Shown in pieces: positions 43,464-53,526 of a stretch of DNA of 64,000 bases. Positions within the stretch are counted from its first letter, which is position 1. Each line of letters starts with the position of its first letter. This DNA is from Methylobacter sp. (GTDB taxonomy: Bacteria; Pseudomonadota; Gammaproteobacteria; Methylococcales; Methylomonadaceae): NCBI RefSeq assembly GCF_030680395.1, contig NZ_JAUXVR010000005.1, forward strand, positions 1-64,000. The letters are read 5' to 3'. The translations under genes and the position numbers were made by a program. The notes under the pieces were generated by a model. It did no database searches and was not told where the DNA came from. It was given only the letters and a program-made list of their open reading frames with translations.

Positions 43464-44086
43464 GGAAGTCCTTTTGGCGGAATACTTTACTTATTAATAT
43501 GAAAGCCTCACAGGCTGTGATGTCGCCTACAAAATCACTTTTCTTCACAACAAAAAATTGAATAGTACGGCGAGAAAACCGGTTTACGATCTGCATTTAA
43601 TATACAACTTCAGGCTCAGTATAGCTTGTTATCAAGTGCCTTGATTTGGTTCCGGCAGCTGCGCGGACCAATATATCGATCCAAAGGTCTTTATACCGCA
43701 ACCGCGCAAGCTGTTGAAATACCGGTCGCAGTCTCGATAATGAAATCGTTGCAGCTCCGATGCCGCCCTCATCAATCGACATGCTTGTTCTGCAATGGGT
43801 AGTGTTTAGGCATATCATCTATTCGTCAATATGACTTTTTACAGTCACTTTGAATGTCTAGAACATGTTTTTAAAAAAGCCTTATCGATCGAGTTTGTAC
43901 AGGGCAATACGGTTGAATGCCTCGCTGGATTTGGTAAGCGCATCATCTTTGCTCAACGAAATAATGCGTGCTCTTTTTTAGAGCAAGATTTTGATGCTGT
44001 TTGACATCTACACGGTTTTCAACTGCAAGCTGATGTGGATGTACGGTATAATTGTTTTATATACTAATTTACTTAAGCACTCATAA
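43464..44086. other. Intergenic region, no gene recognised
   Basis: This 623-base gap separates divergent genes. A 73-residue leftward frame at 43597-43818 has no family that I recognise and no clear ribosome-binding site, so it is left out. The last 50 bases contain TATAAT at 44047-44052, which could be the -10 box of the following Sua5/YciO gene; a TTGACA at 44001 is too far away to pair with it. Confidence 0.4.
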
Positions 44087-44710
44087 ATGGCTCAATTTTT
44101 TGAAATACACCCGGAGAGTCCGCAGCTGCGCTTGATACATCGTGCGGTGGAAATAATCCGTAAAGGTGGCGTTATCGTTTATCCGACCGATTCATCTTAT
44201 GCGATTGCCTGCCAGATAGGCGATAAGCAAGCGCTGGATAAAATCCGTCGTATCAGGCAATTGGACGATAAACACAATTTTACCTTGGTGTGCAAAGATT
44301 TAACCCAGGTGTCAATGTTCACCAAAATCAGCAATGATGCTTATCGACTGATTAAGGCTTTAACGCCGGGAGCCTTTACCTTTATTTTGGAAGCTACGCG
44401 CGAAGTGCCTCGCCGGTTACAGCATCCCAAGAAAAAAACGGTAGGAATACGGGTTCCCAACCATCCTGTCGCACAATTGTTGGTTCAGGAATTGGGTGAA
44501 CCCTTGTTCAGTTCTACCTTGATGCTGCCGGGAGAGGATGAGGCATTGACCGATCCTTATGAGATCAGGAATAAACTTGAATATGAGCTGGATCTGATAA
44601 TTGACGCCGGTATTATTGAGTTTGAGCAAACGACTATTATCGAATTTTCCAGTAGCGGTGTGGAGATCGTCAGGCAGGGCAAGGGTCTTGCTCCGATGTT
44701 GGTTGGGTGA
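44087..44710 (+). CDS. L-threonylcarbamoyladenylate synthase-type protein (Sua5/YciO/YrdC)
   Basis: This 207-residue YrdC-fold protein has GGVIVYPTDSSYAIACQIGDKQAL, LTPGAFTFILEATREVPRRL, KKKTVGIRVPNHPVAQ and a final PFSSTLM-like segment (LFSSTLMLPG). Family members make threonylcarbamoyl-AMP for tRNA t6A, or belong to the YciO branch of less certain role; I lean to YciO because of the neighbour genes and length. Ten bases separate it from the site-2 protease gene. Confidence 0.85.
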   Translation: MAQFFEIHPESPQLRLIHRAVEIIRKGGVIVYPTDSSYAIACQIGDKQALDKIRRIRQLDDKHNFTLVCKDLTQVSMFTKISNDAYRLIKALTPGAFTFILEATREVPRRLQHPKKKTVGIRVPNHPVAQLLVQELGEPLFSSTLMLPGEDEALTDPYEIRNKLEYELDLIIDAGIIEFEQTTIIEFSSSGVEIVRQGKGLAPMLVG

Positions 44711-44720
44711 GGATGCAGGC

Positions 44721-45380
44721 ATGATGGATGAATTGACACTTTTGCAGCGTATAGTGGTCTGGATATTGCCGGTAGTTTTTGCGATTACCGTGCATGAAGT
44801 GGCCCATGGCTGGATGGCGAAAAAATATGGTGATAATACCGCCTCGGCATTGGGCCGGTTAACCTTAAATCCGATTAAACATATTGATTTGATTGGAACC
44901 ATTATTCTTCCGGGAATATTGCTAATGACGGGCACGGGTTTTATTTTTGGCTGGGCAAAGCCCGTTCCTGTCGATGCACGGAATTTTAAAAATCCAAGGC
45001 GTGATATGGCAATGGTCGCTTTGGCCGGTCCTGTTGCTAACTTCTTGATGGCTATCGGTTGGGCGTTAATAGTCCGGTTAGGGGTGACGATAGGCGCGCA
45101 AACCGAAGCCATCTCATTGCCGTTGATTTATACCGGGATTGCCGGTATTTCAATTAATCTGGTATTGGCATTGATTAATTTATTGCCTATTCCGCCGTTG
45201 GACGGCAGCCGCATTTTGACAGGCATTCTGCCTAGTTATTGGGCGTGGCAATATAACCGTCTGGAACGCTTCGGATTTATTATTTTATTGGTGCTGTTAT
45301 ACACTAATACTTTGGGTTCGATTTTGGCTTATCCGATGTTTGTTGCGCAGAAAGTGTTTTTTTCAATTGCCGGGCTATAG
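44721..45380 (+). CDS. Site-2 protease family membrane metalloprotease
   Basis: This 219-residue protein has the zinc motif HEVAHGW (HExxH) in the first membrane segment and NLLPIPPLDGSRIL, the second zinc ligand region (LDG), near residue 155-165. Five or six membrane segments are visible. It belongs to the small M50 proteases that lack PDZ domains and cleave within membranes. The ATG at 44721 follows GAGG; a second ATG follows at once. The order YciO-like, protease, scpA, scpB, rluB is a known gammaproteobacterial neighbourhood. Confidence 0.85.
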   Translation: MMDELTLLQRIVVWILPVVFAITVHEVAHGWMAKKYGDNTASALGRLTLNPIKHIDLIGTIILPGILLMTGTGFIFGWAKPVPVDARNFKNPRRDMAMVALAGPVANFLMAIGWALIVRLGVTIGAQTEAISLPLIYTGIAGISINLVLALINLLPIPPLDGSRILTGILPSYWAWQYNRLERFGFIILLVLLYTNTLGSILAYPMFVAQKVFFSIAGL

Positions 45381-45440
45381 GTTGATTTTTGCACGGGTTT
45401 TCAAATTCCAGCTTCCTTTCCGTATTCGTGAAGCTAGGGC

Positions 45441-46382
45441 ATGAACGAAAATATGAATCAAAACACGGCTGAAGCTCTAGAGCAGTCGCCGGTCGTGGCT
45501 ATGCAGTCGTCGGCAACTGCTCCATGCGTTGCTCTACCTCCTGATCTGACCTCCATGGATGGAGGAAATGCCGCAAGACTGCCGGGAGCAGGTGCGGCCA
45601 TGCAGTCGTTCGCGATGGTTAACGGCGCACCGTTTGACAAATTGCCGGACGATCTTTATATCCCGCCGGATGCCCTGGAAGTGCTGCTGGACACCTTTGA
45701 AGGACCGCTGGATTTATTGCTGTATTTGATACGCAGGCAGAATCTGGATATTGTTAACATACCGATAGCGCAGATTACCCATCAATATATCGCCTATATC
45801 CAGATAATGGGGGTGTTGAATCTGGAGTTGGCAGCGGAGTACCTGGTAATGGCCGCATTGTTGGCGGAAATCAAGTCGAGAATGCTGTTGCCCAGACAGT
45901 CTGATGTTGAAGACGATGAGGAAGATCCGAGAGCAACCTTGATTCGCAGACTGCAAGAATATGAGCTGATTAAAAATGCGGCTGAAGAAATTGATCAGTT
46001 GCCTAGAATTGAACGTGATATATTTGAAGTCGGCGTTGATGTTTCGACGCTAAAGAATTCCGAACAAAACTTGCCTGATATCCAGCTAAAAGAAATGCTG
46101 TTGGCATTTCAGGATGTACTTAAAAGAGTTGAGCAGCTCAGCCATCATCAAATTACCAAAGAGCCCTTATCTGTCCGTGAACGCATGTCAACCATTTTGG
46201 AAAACCTTAAAGGAGCGGATAGTCTCCTTTTCTCGCAGTTATTTATCCGAAAAGAAGGTCGACACGGAGTCGTTGTCTCGTTTCTGGCAATCCTCGAACT
46301 CAGCAAAGAACGACTCATCGACATTATCCAGTCAGAACCCTTTGCCGAAATACGCGTCAGAACCGCCGCCACCGATAGCTGA
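45441..46382 (+). CDS. scpA: Segregation and condensation protein A
   Basis: This 313-residue kleisin has an N-terminal extension of about 75 residues, then the conserved TFEGPLDLLLYLIRRQNLDI, LEYLVMAALLAEIKSRMLLP and a C-terminal FLAILELSKERLIDI. ScpA bridges the heads of SMC (MukB in some relatives) with ScpB in the condensin complex that organises the chromosome. The Ala/Met-rich extension is unusual and may be disordered. Confidence 0.9.
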   Translation: MNENMNQNTAEALEQSPVVAMQSSATAPCVALPPDLTSMDGGNAARLPGAGAAMQSFAMVNGAPFDKLPDDLYIPPDALEVLLDTFEGPLDLLLYLIRRQNLDIVNIPIAQITHQYIAYIQIMGVLNLELAAEYLVMAALLAEIKSRMLLPRQSDVEDDEEDPRATLIRRLQEYELIKNAAEEIDQLPRIERDIFEVGVDVSTLKNSEQNLPDIQLKEMLLAFQDVLKRVEQLSHHQITKEPLSVRERMSTILENLKGADSLLFSQLFIRKEGRHGVVVSFLAILELSKERLIDIIQSEPFAEIRVRTAATDS

Positions 46383-46419
46383 GCCGTCACCTCCCGTAAC
46401 TGAACAACGTGAAATTAAT

Positions 46420-47112
46420 GTGGAAATTAAACGTGTAGTTGAAGCAATTTTATTTGCTGCAAATCGTCCCATGACCTGTAAGCAGGTACAACAGGTTTTT
46501 CCTGAAATTGAACAGCCGGACCTACAGGAAATACAGGCAGCTTGTGAGGCGATCAAGGAGGATTACAGACTCAGGCCTGTTGAATTAAAACAGGTGGCCA
46601 GCGGTTATCGGTTTCAGGTCAGGAAGGAGTTGTCGCGCTGGGTATCACGATTGTTTGAAGAAAAGCCGCCAAAATATTCGCGTGCATTATTGGAGACGCT
46701 GGCCATTATTGCCTACCGTCAACCGGCAACACGCGGAGATATTGAGGATATTCGCGGCGTCGGCGTCAGTTCCAGCATTATTCATACACTGCTTGAGCGT
46801 GAGTGGATTCGGGTGGTGGCGCACAAAGAGGTGCCGGGCAGACCGGCTTTATACGGTACGACCAAACAATTTCTGGATTATTTTAATATTACGTCATTAA
46901 ATGAACTGCCGACATTGCAAGAGATTCAAGAGCTTGACTTGTCGTTAGATACTACGCAACAACCCATGCAGGTAAAGAGTGAAGAGCAAGAAACAACCGA
47001 ACAGATCGCCAAAACAACCGTCGAGCAGTTCAGCGAAACAGCCGAGCAGATCACCGAAACTATCGGGCAGACCGCTAAAACCGTCGCAAGGCTCAGCACA
47101 ACAACCGAATAA
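46420..47112 (+). CDS. scpB: Segregation and condensation protein B
   Basis: I use the GTG at 46420, which gives a family-like start (VEIKRVVEAILFAANRPMT). The open frame runs upstream into scpA, and a TTG at 46342 would add a Pro-rich 26-residue extension. The two winged-helix domains include LLETLAIIAYRQPATRGDIEDIRGV and ALYGTTKQFLDYFNI. The last 50 residues are a Thr/Gln/Glu repeat region that overlaps the next gene by 134 bases. ScpB forms a dimer that binds ScpA. Confidence 0.85.
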   Translation: MEIKRVVEAILFAANRPMTCKQVQQVFPEIEQPDLQEIQAACEAIKEDYRLRPVELKQVASGYRFQVRKELSRWVSRLFEEKPPKYSRALLETLAIIAYRQPATRGDIEDIRGVGVSSSIIHTLLEREWIRVVAHKEVPGRPALYGTTKQFLDYFNITSLNELPTLQEIQELDLSLDTTQQPMQVKSEEQETTEQIAKTTVEQFSETAEQITETIGQTAKTVARLSTTTE

Positions 47113-47977
47113 TCCTCCGCAGCAATCCTCCCCTTTGCAAAAGGGGAGGCAACGAGGGGAGGATGCTAATTCGTCGGTTGACGGAGAACGTATCCAAAAA
47201 GTGCTGGCGCGCGGCGGCGTTGGTTCCAGGCGGGAAATTGAACGCTGGATCAATGAAGGGCGGTTGAAGATTAACGGTAAGCCTGTTGACTTGGGCGACC
47301 GATTGAAAAACGGCGATCATCTGCTGATTAATGATCGGATTGTTCATTGGGAAAAATTTGTCGAACAGCCTACCCGAGTGCTGCTTTATCACAAACCTGT
47401 CGGCGAAGTCGTTACGCGTCGCGATCCGGAAGGTCGTCCGGTGGTGTTTACGCAATTGCCGAAGTTGGCTATCAGCCGCTGGATAGCTGTTGGCCGCCTG
47501 GACATCAATACCTCAGGATTATTATTGGTTACCAATAATGGTGAGCTGGCTAATCGATTAATGCATCCGTCAACGCAAGTGGAGCGTGAATATGCGGTGC
47601 GTATTTTGGGAGAGGTTTCAGAAGCCACCATCGCAAAACTCAAACAGGGTGTAGAGCTTGAGGACGGTAAAGCCAAGTTTGACGACATTAAGTTTTTCGG
47701 TGGTGAAGGTGCTAATAAATGGTACAACGTTATCGTTGCCGAAGGCCGCAACAGGCTGGTAAGGCGTTTATGGGAATCGCAGGAAGTTATCGTCAGCCGT
47801 TTAATGCGGGTGCGCTATGGGCCTGTGGTATTGCCGGAACGGTTGAAAGCCCGCACGTTTTATGAATTGACCGATAAAGAACTGGACTTGCTGTTTGAAT
47901 TTGCCGGTATGGCAGGTGAAAAGCCGGCCATTGCCGCCAAGCCTGAATTCAAGGCGCATAAGTCCGGGAAACGTTAA
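46979..47977 (+). CDS. rluB: 23S rRNA pseudouridine synthase B
   Basis: This 332-residue protein has a Lys/Ser/Pro/Gln-rich N-terminal tail (about 65 residues), an S4 RNA-binding domain (RIQKVLARGGVGSRREIERWI) and the RsuA/RluB catalytic domain with VGRLDINTSGLLLVTNNGEL, in which Asp is the nucleophile. It should convert U2605 of 23S rRNA to pseudouridine. Its start lies inside scpB, so the low-complexity tail and the scpB tail are read in two frames. A later start near the S4 domain would remove the overlap but has no good candidate codon. Confidence 0.85.
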   Translation: MKSKKQPNRSPKQPSSSSAKQPSRSPKLSGRPLKPSQGSAQQPNNPPQQSSPLQKGRQRGEDANSSVDGERIQKVLARGGVGSRREIERWINEGRLKINGKPVDLGDRLKNGDHLLINDRIVHWEKFVEQPTRVLLYHKPVGEVVTRRDPEGRPVVFTQLPKLAISRWIAVGRLDINTSGLLLVTNNGELANRLMHPSTQVEREYAVRILGEVSEATIAKLKQGVELEDGKAKFDDIKFFGGEGANKWYNVIVAEGRNRLVRRLWESQEVIVSRLMRVRYGPVVLPERLKARTFYELTDKELDLLFEFAGMAGEKPAIAAKPEFKAHKSGKR

Positions 47978-48040
47978 CGGCGCGGGTCGGATTGCTCTGA
48001 AGGCGCAAGAGCTTGGTGTAATCCGACATCTGCCGTTAAT

Positions 48041-48964
48041 TTATTTGGCCACGACAACTTGGTTTCTGCCTTTGTTTTTGGCTACATACATGGCTTTATC
48101 CGCGCGCAGAATGAACGACTCGATCGTATCATTGTCACGTAAGGTGCTGACGCCCATGCTCGCAGTGATCTTGATGGTTTCCATGCCATAAGCTATTGTA
48201 TGGTTCTCAATCGAGGCGCGAATTCGTTCTGCCAGCAATTCTGCGCCGTTGGTGTCCGTGTCGCTTAATAAAATCACGAATTCTTCCCCTCCGTAACGGA
48301 AAATAATATCGCTATCTCTTAGGTTTTCTTTAATCCATTTGGCACCAAAAGCCAGAGTGGTGTCGCCGCACTCGTGGCCGTATGTATCATTGATGGTTTT
48401 GAAATGGTCGATGTCAAAGAAAATCAGTGATAATTTTTTGGTATTCCGTGTAGCCAGGCTCATTTCCCGTTTAATGGAATCATTAAACGCAGCTCTGTTA
48501 TGGGTTTGGGTCAACGGATCGGTGTAAGCCATCTTTAAAGCTTGATGAAATAAAGTCGCATTTTTCAAGGGATAAATTAAACAGCAAAGTAGAGTTTCCA
48601 GTAACTGGAGATCCGTATCGCTGAATCTATGGTTGCGCATCAGTTTCAATTCACCCAACTGTTGCTGCTCAACTTTAAGTGCGTAGTTGCAGGAATGCCG
48701 TGTAAAAACCCCGCTTTTTACTTCCAGTCCAAATTCTGCATTTGTATAAACAAAGGCGCTATGAGGAATCTTATTTGCGATTTTGCTGCTGAAAATCATG
48801 ATCAGTTCATTAAATTCCAAAGTCGTTTGTAAGGCGCTGCTGATGTCATAATGATGAAGATTAACCGCTTTTGTCGCTTCAAAAGTGTTATTGCTGATAA
48901 TCGCTAGGTTTGCTGATTTATGGTTCATGGACGCTTCCTCGTGATTGGAACTATTACGTTGCAA
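48041..48964 (-). CDS. GGDEF-domain diguanylate cyclase
   Basis: This 307-residue protein has a C-terminal GGDEF domain: DPLTQTHNRAAFNDSI, LSLIFFDIDHFKTINDTYGHECGD and RYGGEEFVILLSDT, where GGEEF is an active form. The N-terminal 140 residues look like a GAF-like sensor domain without a membrane segment. It should make cyclic di-GMP in response to an internal or soluble signal. Cyclic di-GMP often controls EPS synthesis, so a link with the EPS cluster is plausible. It converges on rluB. Confidence 0.9.
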   Translation of the reverse strand: MQRNSSNHEEASMNHKSANLAIISNNTFEATKAVNLHHYDISSALQTTLEFNELIMIFSSKIANKIPHSAFVYTNAEFGLEVKSGVFTRHSCNYALKVEQQQLGELKLMRNHRFSDTDLQLLETLLCCLIYPLKNATLFHQALKMAYTDPLTQTHNRAAFNDSIKREMSLATRNTKKLSLIFFDIDHFKTINDTYGHECGDTTLAFGAKWIKENLRDSDIIFRYGGEEFVILLSDTDTNGAELLAERIRASIENHTIAYGMETIKITASMGVSTLRDNDTIESFILRADKAMYVAKNKGRNQVVVAK

Positions 48965-49747
48965 TAACTAAAGCGAAGGATGTGCCATTTTTCAAAATAT
49001 CAATAACAATCAGTATATTGTCGAATATATTATATTTTGGTTTAATTGGCGTCATAAAGTTGACGTTGCAAAGTGGCAAGGTATTGCCGGTGGGACGACT
49101 TAAGCGGTTGTTCTGCTGCCGTCATGTTTACTCCCAAGTTATTTTTCTTCTTAGTCATCGATATTACCCTATTTCTTTAAACGGTGGATTTTTCGGTTCT
49201 ACATTTGGCGAAAATATTGTAAAAAGAGCGGGCGATTAACGTACTGAATGCCCATGATTACCCTCGAACTGACCGAAAAACAACTGGACGAACTTGATGA
49301 CGGGATGTTGTCCAAGGTAAACGCATTTGACTTTTTAAACCGTCGTAAAATCAATTAGCTACGCTGAAATAGCAAATAATTATGGCTTTTTGTATGTTTA
49401 TCCCTTTGATTTTAAATGCTAAATATTTATATGTGTTTGCCCTATCGAAACCTGCCTTTCCCATCTAGGATTTCTCGATCGCTTGGGTGTCGCAGAATGG
49501 CCGAAAATAGCCGGTCAACATAGCCCTGCCAAAAATATTTATTACAGATCAGAAATGAACCGAAAAGTTGCGATGTTGGTGACCGTAAAATCTAACTTGA
49601 TGAAAAATGAACAATTAAGTCTCGCCGAATCACTTCCAATAGTGGATGAGAGCTACATTGCCGTTTTACGGAAAGAATGGGCGTTTAGCGGAGAACCGGA
49701 AGCACAAATAAAAAAGACCCCGATCAGATCGGAGCCTTTGGAATTCA
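48965..49747. other. Intergenic region with small unrecognised frames
   Basis: About 780 bases lie between the cyclase gene and the tRNA pair. A short rightward frame at about 49250-49359 (beginning MITLELTEKQLDELDDGM) and another at 49483-49746 are open, but neither has a family that I recognise, and the second runs into the tRNA region. They may be fragments of former genes. I would not call either a gene without more evidence. Confidence 0.35.
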
Positions 49748-49823
<76 letters not shown>

Positions 49824-49850
49824 ATTTTGAGATGTTACTGATTTTTGCAG

Positions 49851-49926
<76 letters not shown>

Positions 49927-49987
49927 GGAACTACAAAAGAGCGCCATTAGACTCGATTATGTGCCGACAGTCAATAAATAATGTTTT

Positions 49988-50626
49988 TTATTGGGGCGGA
50001 TTTTGGCCGGTCGGGGTGTTTTCGTTCTGAAACAGGTTAATAATAAAACCGAAAACCTTTTTCACGCCCATCCATATCCGCGGCAACAGCCAGATCATCA
50101 GCAGGATAAAACCCGCCAATGCTATTAAAAACAGTATCGGATGATTGATGCATGCCCAGACGCCGGTTATCACGACGACATCCTCGCTGATTGATGCAAT
50201 CCAGTTGCTAAACGGTTCCGGCGAGGTGTTGATCAACACCCGCGTTCCGGCTTTGGTCGCATGCGACCCTGCCGCCAGACCGCCGCCCATGATAGCTGCG
50301 GCCAATTCAACGGCAGGATTTAAGTCGCCGATCGCCCCGGCCGCGAGCATGGCTCCTGCCGGAATACGGATAAAGGTATGTATCGCATCCCAGCCGGTAT
50401 CTACGCCCGGCATCTTATCGGCAAAAAATTCAATAAAATACATGAGGCCGGCCGCGCTCATGACCATCGGGTTGGCGACTATTTGCAAATCCGGCGGTAA
50501 ATCGATGTTGCCGGTATTGGCAAGGTAACCCAAAGTAAACAACGTCGCATACAGATTAATGCCGCTGGCCCACGCCAGGCCCATTGTTAATGCCAGGGTT
50601 GTTGATATTTGATCCAGTGCGTCCAT
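49988..50626 (-). CDS. DUF4126-family membrane protein
   Basis: This 212-residue protein has several hydrophobic segments (ALTMGLAWASGINLYATLFTLG, AAAIMGGGLAAGSHATKAGTRVLIN) and a Gly/Ala-rich core repeated in DUF4126 proteins. The function of the family is unknown. It diverges from hslV, with 166 bases between the two. Confidence 0.75.
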   Translation of the reverse strand: MDALDQISTTLALTMGLAWASGINLYATLFTLGYLANTGNIDLPPDLQIVANPMVMSAAGLMYFIEFFADKMPGVDTGWDAIHTFIRIPAGAMLAAGAIGDLNPAVELAAAIMGGGLAAGSHATKAGTRVLINTSPEPFSNWIASISEDVVVITGVWACINHPILFLIALAGFILLMIWLLPRIWMGVKKVFGFIINLFQNENTPTGQNPPQ

Positions 50627-50792
50627 TAGAGTGCCCTTTTCTGACTATTTTGCTCAGCGTAGCATATTTTTCTGAATCTTCGCTAAACCGTATCCAGCAC
50701 ACTAATGCGACTCTGCGCTCATTTTTTCGCACATTTAAATTCAGACCATGTAAAATTAAACTTATCTATTTGGTAATTTTGGGATATTTAAA

Positions 50793-51341
50793 GTGAGTTT
50801 TAGAGGAACAACGATACTTTCTGTTCGCCGGGGCGACAAAGTTGTGATCGGCGGTGATGGTCAGGTCACTTTAGGCAACACGGTAATGAAAGGCAATGCC
50901 CGCAAGGTGCGCCGTTTATACCACGATAAAGTCATCGCCGGTTTTGCCGGTGCAACGGCGGATGCGTTCACTTTATTTGAGCATTTTGAAGGCAAGCTGG
51001 AAAAACACCGCGGCAATTTAACCCGTGCCGCCGTGGAAATGGCTAAAGACTGGCGAACCGACCGCGCTTTACGCAAACTGGAAGCATTGCTGACTATTGC
51101 CGATGCGAGAACATCGCTGATTATTTCCGGCACCGGCGATGTGATCGAACCTGAATTCGACTTGATGGCGATAGGCTCCGGCGGCGCTTTTGCCCAAGCT
51201 GCCGCGCGTGCATTACTGGAAAACACCGATCTTAGCGCCCGCGAAATTGTCGAACGGTCTTTAAATATAGCTGCCGATATTTGTATTTATACCAATCACA
51301 ATTTGCGTATTGAAGAACTCGACGCCGAACCTAACGAGTAA
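50793..51341 (+). CDS. hslV: ATP-dependent protease proteolytic subunit HslV
   Basis: This 182-residue protein starts at GTG with [28 protein letters not shown]; the catalytic Thr becomes the N-terminus after removal of the short leader (FRG|TTI). Two hexamers of HslV stack with HslU rings to degrade heat-shock-damaged proteins. The gene is followed after 4 bases by hslU. The upstream gap probably holds its promoter; I cannot place a heat-shock promoter confidently. Confidence 0.95.
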   Translation: MSFRGTTILSVRRGDKVVIGGDGQVTLGNTVMKGNARKVRRLYHDKVIAGFAGATADAFTLFEHFEGKLEKHRGNLTRAAVEMAKDWRTDRALRKLEALLTIADARTSLIISGTGDVIEPEFDLMAIGSGGAFAQAAARALLENTDLSAREIVERSLNIAADICIYTNHNLRIEELDAEPNE

Positions 51342-51345
51342 ACAG

Positions 51346-52671
51346 ATGACTCAAATGACCCCCAAAGAAATCGTAAGCGAGCTCGACAAACATATTGTCG
51401 GCCAAGCCAATGCCAAGCGTTCTGTCGCCATCGCGCTACGTGACCGCTGGCGCCGCCAACAGGTCGACCCTGTCCTGCGCGAAGAAATCACCCCTAAAAA
51501 TATTTTAATGATCGGCCCTACCGGCGTTGGTAAGACTGAAATTGCCCGCCGTCTTGCGCGTCTGGCTAATGCGCCTTTTATTAAAATTGAAGCCACTAAA
51601 TTCACCGAAGTCGGTTACGTCGGCCGTGATGTCGATTCCATTATTCGCGACTTAGTCGATACTGCGGTCAAAATGACGCGCACGATCGAAATGGACAAAG
51701 TCGAAAACAAGGCTTTCGATGCTGCCGAAGACCGGATTCTGGATATTCTACTGCCCAGAGCGAATGGCGGCATGCTTTCCGACACGGAAGAATCGACCCG
51801 CCAAAAAATGCGCAAGAAATTACGCGAGGGTGATTTGAATGACAAAGAAATAGAAATCGACGTGCATCTTTCACCGGTGGGCGTTGAAATTATGGCGCCT
51901 CCCGGTATGGAAGAAATGACCAGCCAATTGCAAGGTATGTTTCAAAACCTGGGTTCGGGCAAAACCCGCTCCAGAAAAATGAAAATCGACAAAGCCTTGA
52001 AAGTTTTACAGGATGAAGAAGCGTCCAAACTGGTTAATGAAGATGACATCCGGTTACGCGCGGTCGAATCTGTAGAGCAGAACGGTATCGTGTTTCTGGA
52101 CGAAATCGACAAAATCTGCAAACGTTCCGAACTGGGCGGAGGCGGCGGTGAGGTCTCCCGCGAGGGCGTACAACGGGATTTGTTGCCGTTGGTTGAAGGC
52201 ACTACCGTCAGCACTAAATACGGATCGATCAAAACCGACCATATCTTGTTTATCGCATCGGGTGCGTTCCATTTGACCAAGCCGTCGGATCTGATCCCCG
52301 AACTGCAAGGCCGATTTCCTATTCGTGTTGAGCTGGATGCGCTTTCAGCCGATGATTTTGTGCGTATCCTGACCGAGCCGGATGCTTCGTTAACCGAGCA
52401 ATATACCGCGTTACTGGGTACCGAGGGCGTATCCCTGTCGTTTTCTGAAGATGGCATCAAGCGTATTGCCGAGCTCGGCTGGCAGGTGAACGAAACCACC
52501 GAAAATATTGGCGCCAGAAGGTTGCATACGGTTCTGGAACGTTTGCTAGAGGATATTTCTTATAACGCCCCTGACCTGATTGGCAACAACATTGTTATCG
52601 ATGCCGCTTATGTCAATGATCACTTAGTCGAGTTTGTTGAAGACGAGGATTTGAGTCGTTATATTTTGTAA
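51346..52671 (+). CDS. hslU: ATP-dependent protease ATPase subunit HslU
   Basis: This 441-residue AAA+ protein has Walker [12 protein letters not shown], Walker [11 protein letters not shown], an I-domain insert ([19 protein letters not shown]) and the C-terminal EDLSRYIL, which docks into HslV. It unfolds substrates for HslV. I use the ATG at 51346, four bases after hslV, rather than an upstream TTG inside hslV. Confidence 0.95.
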   Translation: MTQMTPKEIVSELDKHIVGQANAKRSVAIALRDRWRRQQVDPVLREEITPKNILMIGPTGVGKTEIARRLARLANAPFIKIEATKFTEVGYVGRDVDSIIRDLVDTAVKMTRTIEMDKVENKAFDAAEDRILDILLPRANGGMLSDTEESTRQKMRKKLREGDLNDKEIEIDVHLSPVGVEIMAPPGMEEMTSQLQGMFQNLGSGKTRSRKMKIDKALKVLQDEEASKLVNEDDIRLRAVESVEQNGIVFLDEIDKICKRSELGGGGGEVSREGVQRDLLPLVEGTTVSTKYGSIKTDHILFIASGAFHLTKPSDLIPELQGRFPIRVELDALSADDFVRILTEPDASLTEQYTALLGTEGVSLSFSEDGIKRIAELGWQVNETTENIGARRLHTVLERLLEDISYNAPDLIGNNIVIDAAYVNDHLVEFVEDEDLSRYIL

Positions 52672-52692
52672 TTAAGGCTTTTTGATACAAAA

Positions 52693-52974
52693 ATGGAATA
52701 CGTACTAATCATTCACGAAGTCGAGGACTATGACGCGTGGAAAAAAATATTTGACGATGCTGCGCTAATTAGAAAAAGCGCAGGTGAACTGAGCTTTCAG
52801 GTTTTAAAATTGGATAACAATCCTAATAAAATCGTCCACTTTTCCAAATGGTCATCAATTTCCAACGCCAAAGCATTCTTTGAATCGGAAAAATTGGTTG
52901 AAATAAGAAAACAAGCAGCCGTTAAAGCGCCCGAATTTATTTATTTGGAACAGTTGGAAGAAGGTGTGTTGTAA
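52693..52974 (+). CDS. Small ABM-like (antibiotic biosynthesis monooxygenase fold) protein
   Basis: This 93-residue protein has the dimeric alpha/beta-barrel pattern: EYVLIIHEVEDYDAWKKIFDD at the start, then FQVLKLDNNPNKIVHFSKWSS and AKAFFESEKLVEIRKQA. Proteins of this fold range from monooxygenases to simple small-molecule binders, and no catalytic residue is evident. It follows hslU by 21 bases. Confidence 0.6.
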   Translation: MEYVLIIHEVEDYDAWKKIFDDAALIRKSAGELSFQVLKLDNNPNKIVHFSKWSSISNAKAFFESEKLVEIRKQAAVKAPEFIYLEQLEEGVL

Positions 52975-53042
52975 GCACAGAATTGTGTAGGATACGCTGT
53001 GCTTACTATATGAAAGCCGAGCATTACAAAGAGGGTATCACT

Positions 53043-53252
53043 ATGCACGTTAATTATAAGTTAAACACCAATGACCTTGATGCCAATTTTTTGGAATCGG
53101 TCAAACTCATGTTTAAAGATAAGGATATTATTATTTCAATTGCCGATACAGAAAACGATGAAGATTTTGCATTTGGTAAGGCGATAGAAAAAGGGCTTTT
53201 AAGCGAATCCGCCTCTAGAGAAGAGCTTGATAAAGTTTTATATGCGGATTGA
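53043..53252 (+). CDS. Antitoxin of a RelE/ParE-type toxin-antitoxin pair
   Basis: This 69-residue acidic protein (HVNYKLNTNDLDANFLESVKLMFKDKDIIISIAD) has the size and order of a small antitoxin. Its ATG at 53043 is preceded by GAGGG. The last bases overlap the toxin start. No named antitoxin family was recognised with certainty. Confidence 0.65.
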   Translation: MHVNYKLNTNDLDANFLESVKLMFKDKDIIISIADTENDEDFAFGKAIEKGLLSESASREELDKVLYAD

Positions 53253-53505
53253 GATAAAGGCCAGCTTTGTTAAGGATTTAAAAACCGTACATAAAGATTG
53301 CAGGGGAAAAATTGCTACCGTTATTTGCACAATGGAACAGGCTTCTAATCTTTCGAACTTAACAGGCATCAAAAAACTGAAAGGTTATCAAAATTTTTAT
53401 CGCATTCAAGTTGGGGCTTATCGATTAGGTTTTGTATTAGAAGAAAATACCATTGTGCTTGTTCGATTCTTGCACAGAAAAGAAATTTATCGATTTTTTC
53501 CATAA
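53242..53505 (+). CDS. RelE/ParE-family toxin (mRNA interferase-like)
   Basis: This 87-residue basic protein has the RelE/ParE pattern: IEIKASFVKDLKTVHKD, a middle LTGIKKLKGYQNFYRIQVGAYRLGFVLEENTIVLVRFLHRKEIYRFFP with Lys/Arg residues and the C-terminal aromatic pair. It should cleave mRNA on the ribosome or inhibit gyrase. The ATG at 53242 overlaps the antitoxin gene by 11 bases, as in typical pairs. Confidence 0.85.
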   Translation: MRIEIKASFVKDLKTVHKDCRGKIATVICTMEQASNLSNLTGIKKLKGYQNFYRIQVGAYRLGFVLEENTIVLVRFLHRKEIYRFFP

Positions 53506-53526
53506 CATTTAGAGCTACGAACCTAC

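Noticed and set aside
43597-43818. Leftward 73-residue frame in the gap upstream of the Sua5/YciO gene
   Set aside because: No family, no clear ribosome-binding site, and no conserved feature that I can see.
46945-47253. Leftward Cys/Gly-rich frame over the scpB-rluB overlap
   Set aside because: It is the antisense reading of the repetitive overlap, and its composition merely mirrors the repeat.
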